In this document: piece after piece, positions 1 through 10,547 of the stretch
Position numbering within the stretch: the first letter of the stretch is position 1
Layout of the letters: every line of letters starts with the position of its first letter
DNA from: Polycladomyces zharkentensis
GTDB taxonomy: Bacteria > Bacillota > Bacilli > Thermoactinomycetales > JIR-001
Reading direction: 5' to 3'
DNA: 64,000 nucleotides
Assembly (NCBI RefSeq): GCF_016938855.1
Contig: NZ_JAFHAP010000013.1
Coordinates: forward strand, 62,001-126,000
Program-made: the position numbers and the translations under genes
The notes under the pieces: model-generated
Told to the model about the DNA's origin: nothing
The model's database searches: none
What the model saw: the letters and a program-made list of their open reading frames with translations, nothing else

Positions 1-632
1 AATGCATCGTAATCGAGACTCCGGGAAACAGCCCAACGGGTTTCCTCCCGGCGTACCGCCAGCCACAACGGACGAATGTCCGGTTGAAACTCGGGACCGT
101 ATCGATAATGGTCGACATAATCAAATCCGATCCGCGACTTGTAACTGGGATGATAGGGATGGCCGTCCATCACTTTTCCTTCCAGATCGTCATAACCGCT
201 TCCCTCAAAGGATTGCCGTTGTTGAAAGCGATGGTATTGCGCCAGTGTATCTTTGATCAGGGTCTGTTCCAATTCTTCGATGAAATGGACCAACCGGCTT
301 TCATCGGCTCTGATCGCTTCACGGGTCTCCAGCAAAAATTGCGCCAGTGACTCGGCTTCCGCCGTCACATCCCCGACGGAGCGCATCACCGGTCGGTCGG
401 TGAGACGTATGCGACCAAACGTGAACCTTTTGCGTCCCGAGCACGTATAGGTCACCCGGTTTCCCGTTTCATCCCGGCCTTCGATGGAATAGATTGTCTC
501 TTCCCCATAGTTTTCTGTCTGATAGCGGACAATTCCCTCATAAATCAATGACTCGATCAATTGACGGAAAATGCGCCGCCGCACGGATACCAATTGTTCC
601 GACTGCAACGCCTTCACGACCGTTTTCTCCAT
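1..632 (-). CDS. sbnF: NIS siderophore synthetase, SbnF-like (partial, N-terminal part)
   Basis: Only the first ~210 residues are in the window; the gene continues past base 1. The start ATG (632-630) overlaps the stop of the upstream synthetase by one base (TGATG), so the two are translationally coupled. The visible part carries the IucA/IucC signature region GHPYHPSYKSRIGF followed by YGPEF, as in other ATP-dependent NIS synthetases that condense citrate or 2-ketoglutarate with amines. Position as sixth gene after sbnA-B-C-D-E matches staphyloferrin B loci, where SbnF joins a citryl intermediate to the growing molecule. The family is clear. The exact substrate is inferred from gene order. 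Confidence 0.85.
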   Translation of the reverse strand, partial: MEKTVVKALQSEQLVSVRRRIFRQLIESLIYEGIVRYQTENYGEETIYSIEGRDETGNRVTYTCSGRKRFTFGRIRLTDRPVMRSVGDVTAEAESLAQFLLETREAIRADESRLVHFIEELEQTLIKDTLAQYHRFQQRQSFEGSGYDDLEGKVMDGHPYHPSYKSRIGFDYVDHYRYGPEFQPDIRPLWLAVRREETRWAVSRSLDYDA

Positions 633-2503
633 CAGTTCCACCTCACACTGGCCAACGGGTTGGGGATGTCCACATAGAGCGGTGTTTCCCCCCGCTTTTG
701 GAAACAACTGATCCAATTCGCCTTGGCCGGCAAGCTTTTTCCTTCCAGCAAATCCATCAGATAGGACTTTCGTTCCGATGATGCGAACAAACCGGAATCC
801 CGCAGAACCTCACCAACTGTTCGCCACAGCGAAACTTCGTCCAATTGGCCATGGTAAGCCAACGTATGAATCAGATGACCCAGATGATTGACGAACACAT
901 AGTATTTCAGCCGGTGCCATGCTTCATGGTCCGAATAGAGCGCCGGACTGTTCTCCGCCACATCGGTCAACAGGTTTTTCCCCACACGCTCCCGGCTGAT
1001 ACTGACGCCTTCCAAATCCCGCACGTAAAAATGGACGGGCCAACCGTCTTGGATGGTGACCATCGCATTTTGCACATGCGCCTCCATACTGACCCCGTGT
1101 TCCAAAAACAGCCACAATATCGGCACCAATGAGATTTCAAGATATCGTTTCAACCATTTTTGCACATGAGAGAGTTCCGGCAATGCCTGTTCCGTCTTTG
1201 CCGACAAACGCACCGCTTCCCAGATGGGAGCTTCAGCTGCCGAAGGAGGTTGTTCCAAAAGAGCCGCCACCACGGTCGGAGCCGCCTGGGTTCGTTTTTC
1301 ACCGGAGTGGAACATGGGATTCTCCCGAAAGATAACTGCAAAACTTTCAGCCAGTCGCTTCCTCATCTCCGGCATCGCTTCTTTCAATGAAAGTGTGCGG
1401 TATCCATCCTCCAGCAACACGGTAAAACCGGCATACGGAATCTGTCCGTTCAAACGGGCGAGAACCCTGCCGGCATCGACAGTCCGCTGCACTTGCTCCG
1501 GCGGATTGACCCGGACGAAGTTGGTGATGCGCACATTGAGCGGTAATTTAAAAATGAAGACGTGGTCGGGGTCCCAGACAGTCCGCACGGAAGACGTCGG
1601 ATATACCCGGTTTCCCAATTCACCCAAGTCGACCAATTGTCCTGACCGAATCAGCTGTTGCACCGTCGGCCATTGCTTGACATGTTGCGCCTGCCAAGGG
1701 TGAACGGGCAACAATTTGAAGTGCTGACGCTCCGGCCCCAACTTCCGTTTCGCCGCTTTCAAAACCGGATCGGGAAACAACGTTTCATCCGCATATCGCA
1801 AAAACACTTCCTCCACCAGTTCCGGGTCCGCAGCGAAGTAGTGCAGGGTGAAAGAAGCTCCCATCTCCGGTGCATAACGGGACAAATCATCCGGTTCAAA
1901 ACCCTCCGCGCTTTTGGGGGTGGGGTGAAACGGATGTCCGTAGACCAATGATTGTTCCGCCGCCAACATCCGGTCTTCTCCGGTGAAATCCCATAATGAA
2001 CGATCACGTTGCAGACGGCTTCGCACATATTGCTCCGTTTTCCGGATCGAATTGTGAATCTGGTCGAGCATCATACGAACCCTTTCGTCTCCGTCGCCCG
2101 ACTCGGCGTGATGGGCAGCCATTTCCCGGAGAAGGAAGCCGGCCATTTCGATGGCGTTTTGTATTGGACGGACTTTTGCCTCCCCTTTGACATCCTCCTC
2201 CACCCAAAAAGCGGAACCGTAACGATGGTGACCGAAAGGTGACAGATAGCGGACAGCCCCCCAAATCGTGCCCCCGGTCACCTTCAGCTCAATCCGCATC
2301 GGCATCCCTTGTTCCTGGATTGTTTCCCGTACGGATGCCGGCAACCCCATCCATGCAGGGTGATCCGGATTGATGGTCGGGTTGAACGTTTCCGTCTCCC
2401 GAAGATAGGCATTCAACAATCGTTCCATTGCCGCGGTTTCTGCCATCATGCCGATTTTGTCGGCAGACGGTTCCGCCGTCATACTGAAAGATTTACCGGT
2501 CAT
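632..2503 (-). CDS. sbnE: NIS siderophore synthetase, IucA/IucC family, SbnE-like
   Basis: This is a 623-residue protein, typical for full-length NIS synthetases. It has GHPFHPTPKSAEGF around residue 190 (ATP/citrate-binding region), LPVHPWQAQHV, SVRT, KLPLNVRITNF and EAHVQNAMV. The C-terminal third has the FhuF-like thumb of the family. Such enzymes adenylate a carboxylate, usually citrate, and couple it to an amine. The ATG at 2503 has GAGGTGG about 10 bases upstream and overlaps the end of the MFS gene by 11 bases, so it belongs to one operon. Third in the C-D-E-F block, it corresponds to SbnE of staphyloferrin B biosynthesis. Family assignment is firm; substrate is inferred from synteny. 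Confidence 0.88.
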   Translation of the reverse strand: MTGKSFSMTAEPSADKIGMMAETAAMERLLNAYLRETETFNPTINPDHPAWMGLPASVRETIQEQGMPMRIELKVTGGTIWGAVRYLSPFGHHRYGSAFWVEEDVKGEAKVRPIQNAIEMAGFLLREMAAHHAESGDGDERVRMMLDQIHNSIRKTEQYVRSRLQRDRSLWDFTGEDRMLAAEQSLVYGHPFHPTPKSAEGFEPDDLSRYAPEMGASFTLHYFAADPELVEEVFLRYADETLFPDPVLKAAKRKLGPERQHFKLLPVHPWQAQHVKQWPTVQQLIRSGQLVDLGELGNRVYPTSSVRTVWDPDHVFIFKLPLNVRITNFVRVNPPEQVQRTVDAGRVLARLNGQIPYAGFTVLLEDGYRTLSLKEAMPEMRKRLAESFAVIFRENPMFHSGEKRTQAAPTVVAALLEQPPSAAEAPIWEAVRLSAKTEQALPELSHVQKWLKRYLEISLVPILWLFLEHGVSMEAHVQNAMVTIQDGWPVHFYVRDLEGVSISRERVGKNLLTDVAENSPALYSDHEAWHRLKYYVFVNHLGHLIHTLAYHGQLDEVSLWRTVGEVLRDSGLFASSERKSYLMDLLEGKSLPAKANWISCFQKRGETPLYVDIPNPLASVRWN

Positions 2504-3746
2504 CTTTTATTTTCCACCTCTCGAAACTCACTTGAATCGAGGGAAGAACCACGGATTTCCAGCTCTCATTCCTGGTCAGGGCATAAGCCCCGACGAGAAA
2601 CGCCATGCCCATGATCACGATCAACCACCCGTTGCTCAACAATCCCCCGAACACGGCGACTGTCAAGGGACCCAACATCTGGCCGAGGACCAGAAAGGAG
2701 TTGGCCGCTCCGATCCAAAGACCCCTGTTTTCCCTGGTCGATTCCTCGGTGACCGCCAACATCACCGATTGCAGGACGGCACTAAAACAAAACCCCTGCA
2801 ACAAGCGCAACGGAAGGAGCCAGATAACATGGGAGGGCACCACCTGCAACAAAATGCTGACCGCGCATCCCAATACCGCCCAAAACAGGTTGATTTCCAC
2901 CTTGCGCCGGTCATTTTGCACTCCCCACCAGGGAGCGCCCAGCATACTGGCACCCCATGTTACCGCCTGCAATATGCCCACCCATGTGGACACTTGACCG
3001 TCCGTTCCACTCAGCCCTTGCACATAGGGAGCGAAAACGACGACCAGCCCAAAAACCCCGATTTGTGCGCAGAGTCCCGTGATGAGAAAGGAACGCAACC
3101 GATCGTGTCTCATCAAGGCAACCCATGTACCGTACACGCGCGTGTTCGAGGCTTCCTCGGCTTTGGGCTTTTGCGTCTCACGCAACACAACAACCGCCAC
3201 GAATCCGCTGATTCCCGTCAACACACCGATGGCCCACAACAATGCGCGAAACCCGATCCAGTCCGCCAATACACCGCCGATGAGCGGACCGATCAGGGAA
3301 CCCGCCGCCGTCGCGCTCTGCAGCATCCCCAGCACTTTTCCGCGCTCTTCTTTCGGCGCCTCGGAGCTTGCATAAGCGGAAGCGGCATCGACAACCCCGC
3401 CGAACGCTCCCTGTAGCAGTCGGCAGAGAAAAAATTGAAACGGGGTTCGGCAGAAGCTCATCAACAACAGACAACCGGCGAGGCCGAACAAGGCCCTGAC
3501 GACCATCCACTTCCGCCCCCAGCGATCCCCGATTCTCCCCCACAGGGGCGATACCAGACAGAGGGTCGCGGCCGGAGCGGCCACGCACAATCCTGTCCAA
3601 AAGCGGTTGGCGGCCGGGTCGGTGACACCCAGATGGGTTAGATAAAAAGGGAGCAGCGGAACCATGACCGTCAACCCGGCTGTCGCCAAAAACTGCCCGC
3701 TCCAGAGAACCGCAAAACCGGCCTTTCGTCCCGACATCACGTTCAT
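2493..3746 (-). CDS. sbnD: MFS siderophore exporter, SbnD-like
   Basis: This 417-residue, 12-helix major facilitator protein has the motif A loop GRIGDRWGRKW near residue 75 and the motif C-like GSLIGPLIGG in helix 5. Its start overlaps the stop of the upstream synthetase by four bases (ATGA) and its end overlaps the next one. It is therefore embedded among NIS synthetases exactly where sbnD lies in staphylococci. The likely role is export of the finished siderophore across the plasma membrane. The MFS fold and context are clear; the transported molecule is inferred. Confidence 0.87.
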   Translation of the reverse strand: MNVMSGRKAGFAVLWSGQFLATAGLTVMVPLLPFYLTHLGVTDPAANRFWTGLCVAAPAATLCLVSPLWGRIGDRWGRKWMVVRALFGLAGCLLLMSFCRTPFQFFLCRLLQGAFGGVVDAASAYASSEAPKEERGKVLGMLQSATAAGSLIGPLIGGVLADWIGFRALLWAIGVLTGISGFVAVVVLRETQKPKAEEASNTRVYGTWVALMRHDRLRSFLITGLCAQIGVFGLVVVFAPYVQGLSGTDGQVSTWVGILQAVTWGASMLGAPWWGVQNDRRKVEINLFWAVLGCAVSILLQVVPSHVIWLLPLRLLQGFCFSAVLQSVMLAVTEESTRENRGLWIGAANSFLVLGQMLGPLTVAVFGGLLSNGWLIVIMGMAFLVGAYALTRNESWKSVVLPSIQVSFERWKIKDDR

Positions 3747-5677
3747 CTTTCCAGACTCCGCAACGGATTATGGGTTTCTCCGGTTCCGGCGGGCATGCCG
3801 CCGCCTCCGGTACCAGATCGCTTCAAAAGCGGGCCGATCAAAAGACGGGTCGGCCATGTCGGGTTGGTCAACAGTTGTTTGACCGCGACATCGCGAACCG
3901 TCTCGGGCAAATCGAGCGTCGACAGGCACGTTTCAATCGCCTCCCGTATCACTCGCCAAAACAACGCTTCATCGATCGCATACACCCGTGACAGGACATC
4001 GATGATCGCGTAGAGGTTCACTTGAATCCCCAATGTTTGAAAATAGGAGAGCAACGCCTCGGGCGTCTCCAGAATCAAGCTGTTGGGTGTCCCGGGCTTG
4101 ACGATATATCCGGGTTCCGCCAACCCTTCGCGCTCCAACCAGGGAAGATGGACGCGTACGGTGTCATGGTCACGCAGCATCAGTCCGTCGATCCTTTCTC
4201 CTTTGATGACAAGCAACACGTTCTGACCGTGAATCTCCGGCATCATTCCGTATCGAAACGCGATCAGCGCAGTACGGATCAACGGCTCGCAAATCTCGCG
4301 AAACAAGTTCAATACATGTTCCGTCTCATCGGTTTGACCGTACCGGGAGCGGAGCAACCCGGCAAATACAGGCAACTGCCCATCGGGGTCCGTCACCGCC
4401 AAAGAAGACATCGCGATCAACTGAACTTCCGAATCGCCGACAAGGTGATCCGGATACTCCCGGACGAGACAGGCGAGATGCCCTGGTTTGTCCTCAAACG
4501 GGTCCCCCTGCGGATCATGAAATCCGAACCACATCTCTTCCCTGCAGAGATGCAGCCGATTGTGCAGCATCGGCTCCCGCTCGATCAAATGTTCCAGCAA
4601 ACGCTGTCCTTTCACTCCGTTGGCCAGGTAACGGGGCGGAACAATGCGCAGTGCGGCAAGTGAGTAGATGCCGATCGGCAATTTGATATGGTATCGGTCA
4701 TCATGCACGGGGGAAAGCGTCCGTACCGAAGAAGTGGCCACAAATTTTCCCAACCCGCGCATCAGAGGAACACAAACGCCGCTCTCCATCTCCCGTCGAA
4801 ACAATTCCGGCAATACGTGCTCCATTTGCCAAGGATGAACGGGGAGAACCGCATAATCCCTGTCATGCAACCCCGCGTGCACCATCGCTTCTTCCAACTG
4901 CTGACGCTCATCGTCCTGAAGCAGCAGGTCCGGGATCGCTGCCGCCCGTTCCCCTTGAATCAGATAGTCCCTTCTGACGGCCACCCAATCCAATCCGAAT
5001 GATTGGCCGAATTCCGGACTATACCTCCTGTAAGCACGGCTGTCCCAACCTTTTTTCGCCCGTGAAGTCGGGTGAAACGGACGATCTTTCAGTGAGGACA
5101 AACGTTCCATGCGGAGTAATGGGGATGGGGGGAACCCATTCCGTTCACTGTAAAACGATTGTGCCGCCTCCAACGACAGCGCCGTATGTTCGACCGCATC
5201 TTCCAACTCGGCGAGAAAGCCATCCAGATTCGGCATCAAAACGGCGCGATCCGCATCCAAAACGGAATCGGCCAAAATGCGCATCAAGCCTGCCGGATCG
5301 AGCGATTCCGCTGTTACTCCTTCCGTTCCCCTCGAGACCAGAAGAACCGGCAGACGGCTCAGTCGATACGGCTGGATAAACCGTTGGGGACGTACCCGGA
5401 ACAGCAGACTGCGGGCGGCATCCACATCCAGACGGAAATAAAACTCCCCTTGATCCAACTCCCATTGCGGGATCGAATCCGCATCCAAACAGCTCGTGGT
5501 GACGATGCCCCGATCAATGATTTCGAAGAGATTTTCGTGTAACAGCGCATTCACCAAGTCGTATAAAACCGCCTCGGACGCTTTTTGGCGCAATGTTTGC
5601 CAACCGGAAACGGTGGCGGTGGCACTGTCGACCGATGGTGTGTACAAATGGGAACCTCCTTCCAAGACGTGTCTCAT
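3743..5677 (-). CDS. sbnC: NIS siderophore synthetase, IucA/IucC family, SbnC-like
   Basis: This is an approximately 644-residue NIS synthetase with RPFHPTSRAKKGW, YSPEFGQSF, LPVHPWQMEHVLP, SSVRT, HIKLPIGIYSLAA and EIHGQNVLLV in the usual order. I chose ATG 5677 because GGGAGGTG lies about 10 bases upstream. In-frame ATGs at 5722 and 5743 have weaker ribosome sites and would add up to 22 residues. The 3' end overlaps the MFS gene by four bases. In staphyloferrin B assembly SbnC performs the last condensation; the same role is inferred here from gene order. Confidence 0.87.
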   Translation of the reverse strand: MRHVLEGGSHLYTPSVDSATATVSGWQTLRQKASEAVLYDLVNALLHENLFEIIDRGIVTTSCLDADSIPQWELDQGEFYFRLDVDAARSLLFRVRPQRFIQPYRLSRLPVLLVSRGTEGVTAESLDPAGLMRILADSVLDADRAVLMPNLDGFLAELEDAVEHTALSLEAAQSFYSERNGFPPSPLLRMERLSSLKDRPFHPTSRAKKGWDSRAYRRYSPEFGQSFGLDWVAVRRDYLIQGERAAAIPDLLLQDDERQQLEEAMVHAGLHDRDYAVLPVHPWQMEHVLPELFRREMESGVCVPLMRGLGKFVATSSVRTLSPVHDDRYHIKLPIGIYSLAALRIVPPRYLANGVKGQRLLEHLIEREPMLHNRLHLCREEMWFGFHDPQGDPFEDKPGHLACLVREYPDHLVGDSEVQLIAMSSLAVTDPDGQLPVFAGLLRSRYGQTDETEHVLNLFREICEPLIRTALIAFRYGMMPEIHGQNVLLVIKGERIDGLMLRDHDTVRVHLPWLEREGLAEPGYIVKPGTPNSLILETPEALLSYFQTLGIQVNLYAIIDVLSRVYAIDEALFWRVIREAIETCLSTLDLPETVRDVAVKQLLTNPTWPTRLLIGPLLKRSGTGGGGMPAGTGETHNPLRSLER

Positions 5678-5899
5678 GGATTGCCGCACCTCCCAGCGCG
5701 TGTCTGGAGAATGCTGTCCCATGGCTTTCCCGGCTCGCTTCACATGCGCTTTGCAGAGAAGCAGGTGATAATGGCTTCCCCGGAGCGCATGGCCGCTTGC
5801 TTAGAGGTGGTTGCTGCGCTCCGGGATTTCGCCAGACCGAGCTTGGTAAGTCGCTCATCCGGGAAAGCAATTCTCCTTCACGGATTTAGCAGACACGTC

Positions 5900-6910
5900 C
5901 TAGTAAAGGTTTAACCACGTTCCGACGTTGGCATCCAGCGCCCGTTGATAGACTTCCTGCGCACTGGCAATATCCTCGACCGCCATGCCCATCGGGTTGA
6001 GGACGATGATTTCGTCGTCCGCTTCGCGTCCCGGTTTTGCCCCGATCAAAATCTCTCCCAATTCCGCATGAAGTTGCTCGCGGGAGAAACGTCCTTCCAG
6101 CACCAATTGGTTGATGATTTTTTTCTCGCGGTTGGCTTGGTCCCAATCATCCACCACGACTTTGTCGGCTTTCAGGAACACTTCCTTGTGCAAGTCCATG
6201 ATCGAAATATTGCTGACAAAGGCGCCTTTTTGCAGCCATTCATAGGGAATGTACGGGGTATCCGTCACTGTGCAGGTGACGATCACCTCTCCTTCCCGAA
6301 CTGCCTCCTTGGCACTGTCAGCCACCACTGCCTTCACACGGGGGAAGCGTTCCCGCAATTCATCCGCGAGTCGAGCCGCCGCATCCTGATGGAGGTCAAA
6401 CAGATGCACAGTCGAAATATCCGGGAATTGCTCCAGCAACGAACGCAATTGCATGCCGGCGATCAAACCGCACCCGACACAGGCCACGCTGCGAAACCCC
6501 TGACGTGCCAGATATCGCGCCCCGATCACCGTCACGGCGGCGGTTCTCATCCCGCTGATCAAGCTCGCTTCCATGACGGCTATCGGATAGTTGCTTTCGG
6601 GATCGTTCAGGATGATCAGGCCGCTGGCACGCTCCTTTCCGCGAACCCGCGGGTTGTCGTGTTTGCTGCCGATCCATTTCAAGCCCGATACCGGCGTCTC
6701 GCCCCCGATATAGGCGGGCATCGCAATGATACGATCGGCAATATGACTGTTGTTGACCCGCAAGTAGGGTTTCAAAGGCTGGACAAAATCCTTCCGTGCA
6801 TGCAATTCCAACGATCTGCTGACCGCTTGTACATACAAATCAGATGATTCCCCGCCGATTTTGACGATATCTTCTCTGCTCAGATACAAAATCGAATGAT
6901 CGCGTTTCAT
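5900..6910 (-). CDS. sbnB: SbnB-like NAD-dependent dehydrogenase of 2,3-diaminopropionate synthesis
   Basis: This 336-residue protein belongs to the ornithine cyclodeaminase/mu-crystallin family. It has a Rossmann nucleotide-binding stretch VACVGCGLIAGMQ and the substrate region GLKWIGSKHDNP with SGMRTAAVT. SbnB enzymes oxidatively cleave N-(1-amino-1-carboxyl-2-ethyl)-glutamate to L-2,3-diaminopropionate and 2-ketoglutarate, supplying two staphyloferrin B building blocks. ATG 6910 follows AAAGGGG at good spacing. The longer open frame to 7003 would run into sbnA and lacks support. It lies 19 bases after sbnA, as in staphylococci. Confidence 0.9.
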   Translation of the reverse strand: MKRDHSILYLSREDIVKIGGESSDLYVQAVSRSLELHARKDFVQPLKPYLRVNNSHIADRIIAMPAYIGGETPVSGLKWIGSKHDNPRVRGKERASGLIILNDPESNYPIAVMEASLISGMRTAAVTVIGARYLARQGFRSVACVGCGLIAGMQLRSLLEQFPDISTVHLFDLHQDAAARLADELRERFPRVKAVVADSAKEAVREGEVIVTCTVTDTPYIPYEWLQKGAFVSNISIMDLHKEVFLKADKVVVDDWDQANREKKIINQLVLEGRFSREQLHAELGEILIGAKPGREADDEIIVLNPMGMAVEDIASAQEVYQRALDANVGTWLNLY

Positions 6911-6929
6911 GTGGTAACCCCTTTCCATA

Positions 6930-8000
<1,071 letters not shown>

Positions 8001-8083
8001 TCAATACGCTATTTTTCAACTTCCCTGTCTTCAAACGTGGTTCTTCATTTTCGCACCGTTTGATCTTGGCGAAAACAAGAATA

Positions 8084-8129
8084 CCCCGAATCAGAGAAAC
8101 GCCTGGCTGCACGATTCTCTGATTCGGGG
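8084..8129 (-). terminator. Perfect 15-bp inverted repeat, probable minus-strand terminator
   Basis: Arms CCCCGAATCAGAGAA (8084-8098) and its exact complement (8115-8129) flank a 16-base loop. On the minus strand the hairpin is followed by a T-rich tract (TATTCTTGTTTTCG). It may end transcripts coming from the FhuF-like gene. The stem is certain; the terminator role is likely. Confidence 0.6.
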
Positions 8130-8245
8130 GTGTTATCCGAGCATGTATGATCCATATTGCCCACATGGTTTTCCCGTTTCTCTCCACCAGCACCCTGCAA
8201 GGAAACCGATCGCGGCCGCTCCGAATCGGTGAAGTGCAGCATGCC

Positions 8246-8400
8246 GGCAAAGTACGTTTCGCTGAGAGGAAATTGCCCACAATTCAGACTGCTGACAAAG
8301 TGTTGAACCACTCCCAATTCCGGGTGCACCGTTTTCCCTCTCGCTCCTGAATCGCTGCGCTCAAAGGTCGCTCGTGGGAAAACGGCCACCCTCTTTTAGG
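8246..8400 (-). repeat. Dispersed palindromic repeat, copy 1, with an adjoining second repeat block
   Basis: The gap 7999-8576 has no convincing gene. The arms CCGTTTTCCC (8329-8338) and GGGAAAACGG (8376-8385) bracket a core (minus strand ACCTTTGAG...GAGCGAGAGG) that recurs at 12745, 20700, 36288 and 44915. The adjoining block 8246-8280, GGCAAAGTACGTTTCGCT and following bases, recurs inverted at 36731-36768. Probably mobile-element-derived. Confidence 0.7.
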
Positions 8401-8576
8401 TATCGGTTCCGAATTTCCCGTAGAGCGACTCTGGCTGCCGCTACGGAGCGGCGCGCCAGCGGAGTTTGTCAATAACCTCACAATTCCATTTCTGTGCTTC
8501 CGGGTCTTCGCCCGACAAAACTCGAAGTCGCGCACCCGGGTAACACTGTGGTCCTCACGGATCTGCCAGATACACG

Positions 8577-9314
8577 CTAGTTGCGCTTTAAACGCGGACA
8601 AGTGGGACAGGGGCTGTTACCGGGAAACTGATACCATAAACAACAAGTAGTGCGAACACATTCCGCAGCATCCGGTTCTTCTGTCAAACATCCCCGATAG
8701 ACGGAGGCAAGCGCCGGTGCGTACATGCCGATCCGATCGAACAATACACAAAAGACGCGTTGGGATGGGAATCTCAATTCCCTGTCATTGCCGATTTTCT
8801 GGTGAAGGAATCTGACATAACTCCCCGCATTCTCCCACAATATGAGCGGAGACACACCGATTTCGGATGAAATGCGATCAATCAGCTCTTTCAGATTTCG
8901 ATCCAATGCGGTATGGATGATAGAAGGAAAAAAGCCGTCTGCAACGTCAATCGGCATCCATTGCGAGGGATTTCGGAGTTTGATCCCGACAGGCAGCCCG
9001 TCGTCCAGCATCACATCCGTTTGTTCGGGGTCGGCCAAAATTCCGATTCCCGCATACAACAAAGGATGGATCACTGAGGTCAGCAGAACATAGGCATAGC
9101 GTTTCTGAAACAACGACGCGGCTGCCATTTGATTGGAAGTATGCATGTGATCGGCAACATCCGAAATGATCGTCTTCAGCACGTTTCCTTTCAACAACGA
9201 TTGAAGGGAAACGGTGTCCAGATTTGCGACCTCCTCCGGGAAAGCGAGCGGGACCGCCAGCCCTTTCCCCCGCAAATCTTCCAATACGGAGTGGAGATAC
9301 GTCGCAACAGCCAT
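8577..9314 (-). CDS. FhuF-like ferric siderophore reductase (2Fe-2S)
   Basis: This approximately 245-residue protein ends with TTCCLWYQF followed by CPTCP. It thus has the CC-x10-C-x2-C cysteine pattern that binds a [2Fe-2S] cluster in FhuF-type siderophore-iron reductases. The body resembles the FhuF/IucC-like domain. It would release iron from the imported ferric siderophore in the cytoplasm. ATG 9314 has GAGGGTGG upstream; a GTG at 9323 is possible. It sits between sbn and sir genes and has its own Fur-box-like site. Staphylococcal sbn/sir loci do not carry such a gene between sbnA and sirA, so this is a local variation. Confidence 0.85.
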   Translation of the reverse strand: MAVATYLHSVLEDLRGKGLAVPLAFPEEVANLDTVSLQSLLKGNVLKTIISDVADHMHTSNQMAAASLFQKRYAYVLLTSVIHPLLYAGIGILADPEQTDVMLDDGLPVGIKLRNPSQWMPIDVADGFFPSIIHTALDRNLKELIDRISSEIGVSPLILWENAGSYVRFLHQKIGNDRELRFPSQRVFCVLFDRIGMYAPALASVYRGCLTEEPDAAECVRTTCCLWYQFPGNSPCPTCPRLKRN

Positions 9315-9329
9315 GTGATCCACCCTCTT

Positions 9330-9348
9330 GATAATGAGAATCTTTCTC
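9330..9348 (-). promoter_or_regulatory. Fur-box-like site upstream of the FhuF-like gene
   Basis: GATAATGAGAATCTTTCTC matches the 19-bp Fur consensus GATAATGATAATCATTATC at 16 positions. It lies 15 bases upstream of the reductase start, where bound Fur would cover the promoter. Confidence 0.65.
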
Positions 9349-9421
9349 TTTCAATCGTAACCAATGCTTCTCTCCATGTCAAAACAAATGAAAAAAGATC
9401 GCATACCATCCGGAAAAATTG

Positions 9422-9477
9422 TTGATTGTTGACACCCGCACCGATATAATGGGTGATGGTAATGATAATTATTCTCA
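9422..9477 (+). promoter_or_regulatory. Promoter with Fur box for the sirA-like gene
   Basis: TTGATT (9422-9427) and TATAAT (9445-9450) are 17 bases apart, a good sigma-A promoter. TGATAATTATTCTCA (9463-9477) follows immediately and matches the 7-1-7 Fur consensus at 14 of 15 positions. Repression by Fur-Fe is expected. Confidence 0.85.
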
Positions 9478-9499
9478 ATGATAAAAGGGGGTCACTCAC

Positions 9500-10468
9500 T
9501 TGTTCACCAAAAAGACCAGTTTCTCCATTCTCCTGATCTCCATCATGGTGATAACATCAATACTGGCGGGTTGTAGCGGCAATGCCGATCAAACGACGTC
9601 TGATCAACAGGGAAAAACCGCAGCCAAGCGAACAGTGAAGCACGAACTGGGTACATTGACATTTACCACTCCACCGAAGCGGATTGTTGTGCTGGATACG
9701 TATCTGTTGGATATCGCAACCGCACTGGGGATTCAACCGGTCGGTGTCGCCCAGGAGGAGCTGAACAACCAATCGCTTCCGGGATACCTGAAATCCCGCG
9801 TCACTCACTCCTTTACCTGGGTAGGCAGTCGGAAAGAACCCAGTCTTGAGATGATCGCCAGTCTGAAACCGGATCTGATCGTGGCTGATCTCCAGCGTCA
9901 TAAGGAAGCATATCCGCAACTGTCCAAGATTGCACCGACCATGGTGGTCAAAGGGTCTGGCGGCCAAGATTGGAAACAAATCGTCAAATCGCTCGCACTC
10001 GCTTTGAACATGCCCGAACGGGGCGATCAGGTCATCAAGCAATATGAACAAAAAGTCGCCCAGACCAAAACGTCGTTGTCCAAGGCGGGAACGATCAAAG
10101 TCCTCCCCATCACGATTTATCCCAAACAAAAAGTACGTATCTACACAGCGGATTCCTTTACCGGTACCGTCCTTCAGGATATGGGATTGACCGTTCCTTT
10201 CCGGGCTGGCGGGCAACCGTTCATTGAAACCGGCGTTGAAAAATTGGCGGACATCAAGGCAGACCAATACCTGCTGCTGCAAAGCGCCGTCTACACCAAA
10301 GGGGTCGATTGGAAAAACACGCCAGTGTTCAAGGATCTGCCCGCTGTAAAAGCCGGAAAGGTCGTTCCGGTTCAGATGGAGACCTGGAGTTTCTACCGCG
10401 GACCTCTTGCCGCCCAGGTCATCGCTGATGAAGCAATCAAGCTTCTCGCCAACAAACAAGCAAAATAA
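9500..10468 (+). CDS. sirA: Siderophore-binding lipoprotein, SirA-like (FecB/FhuD family)
   Basis: 322 residues with a lipoprotein signal peptide ending in LAGC (lipid-anchored Cys near residue 25), then the periplasmic-binding fold of iron-siderophore receptors: PKRIVVLDTYLLD, EMIASLKPDLIV and GKVVPV near the C-terminus. It captures the ferric siderophore outside the membrane and delivers it to the two FecCD permeases that follow. Start TTG 9500 has AAAGGGGG eight bases upstream. Its position divergent from sbnA, behind a Fur box, mirrors sirA in staphylococci. The ligand, staphyloferrin B type, is inferred from synteny. Confidence 0.88.
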   Translation: MFTKKTSFSILLISIMVITSILAGCSGNADQTTSDQQGKTAAKRTVKHELGTLTFTTPPKRIVVLDTYLLDIATALGIQPVGVAQEELNNQSLPGYLKSRVTHSFTWVGSRKEPSLEMIASLKPDLIVADLQRHKEAYPQLSKIAPTMVVKGSGGQDWKQIVKSLALALNMPERGDQVIKQYEQKVAQTKTSLSKAGTIKVLPITIYPKQKVRIYTADSFTGTVLQDMGLTVPFRAGGQPFIETGVEKLADIKADQYLLLQSAVYTKGVDWKNTPVFKDLPAVKAGKVVPVQMETWSFYRGPLAAQVIADEAIKLLANKQAK

Positions 10469-10547
10469 CGGAAGACATGAGGATGGCGTGGCCGAGGATT
10501 CAACCCCGAGGACACGCCTATCCTTATGGCCTGGAGGGGGGAAGCAG

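Noticed and set aside
2448..3416. A 322-codon plus-strand frame opposite sbnD/sbnE
   Set aside because: Gln/His-rich low-quality translation opposite overlapping operon genes.
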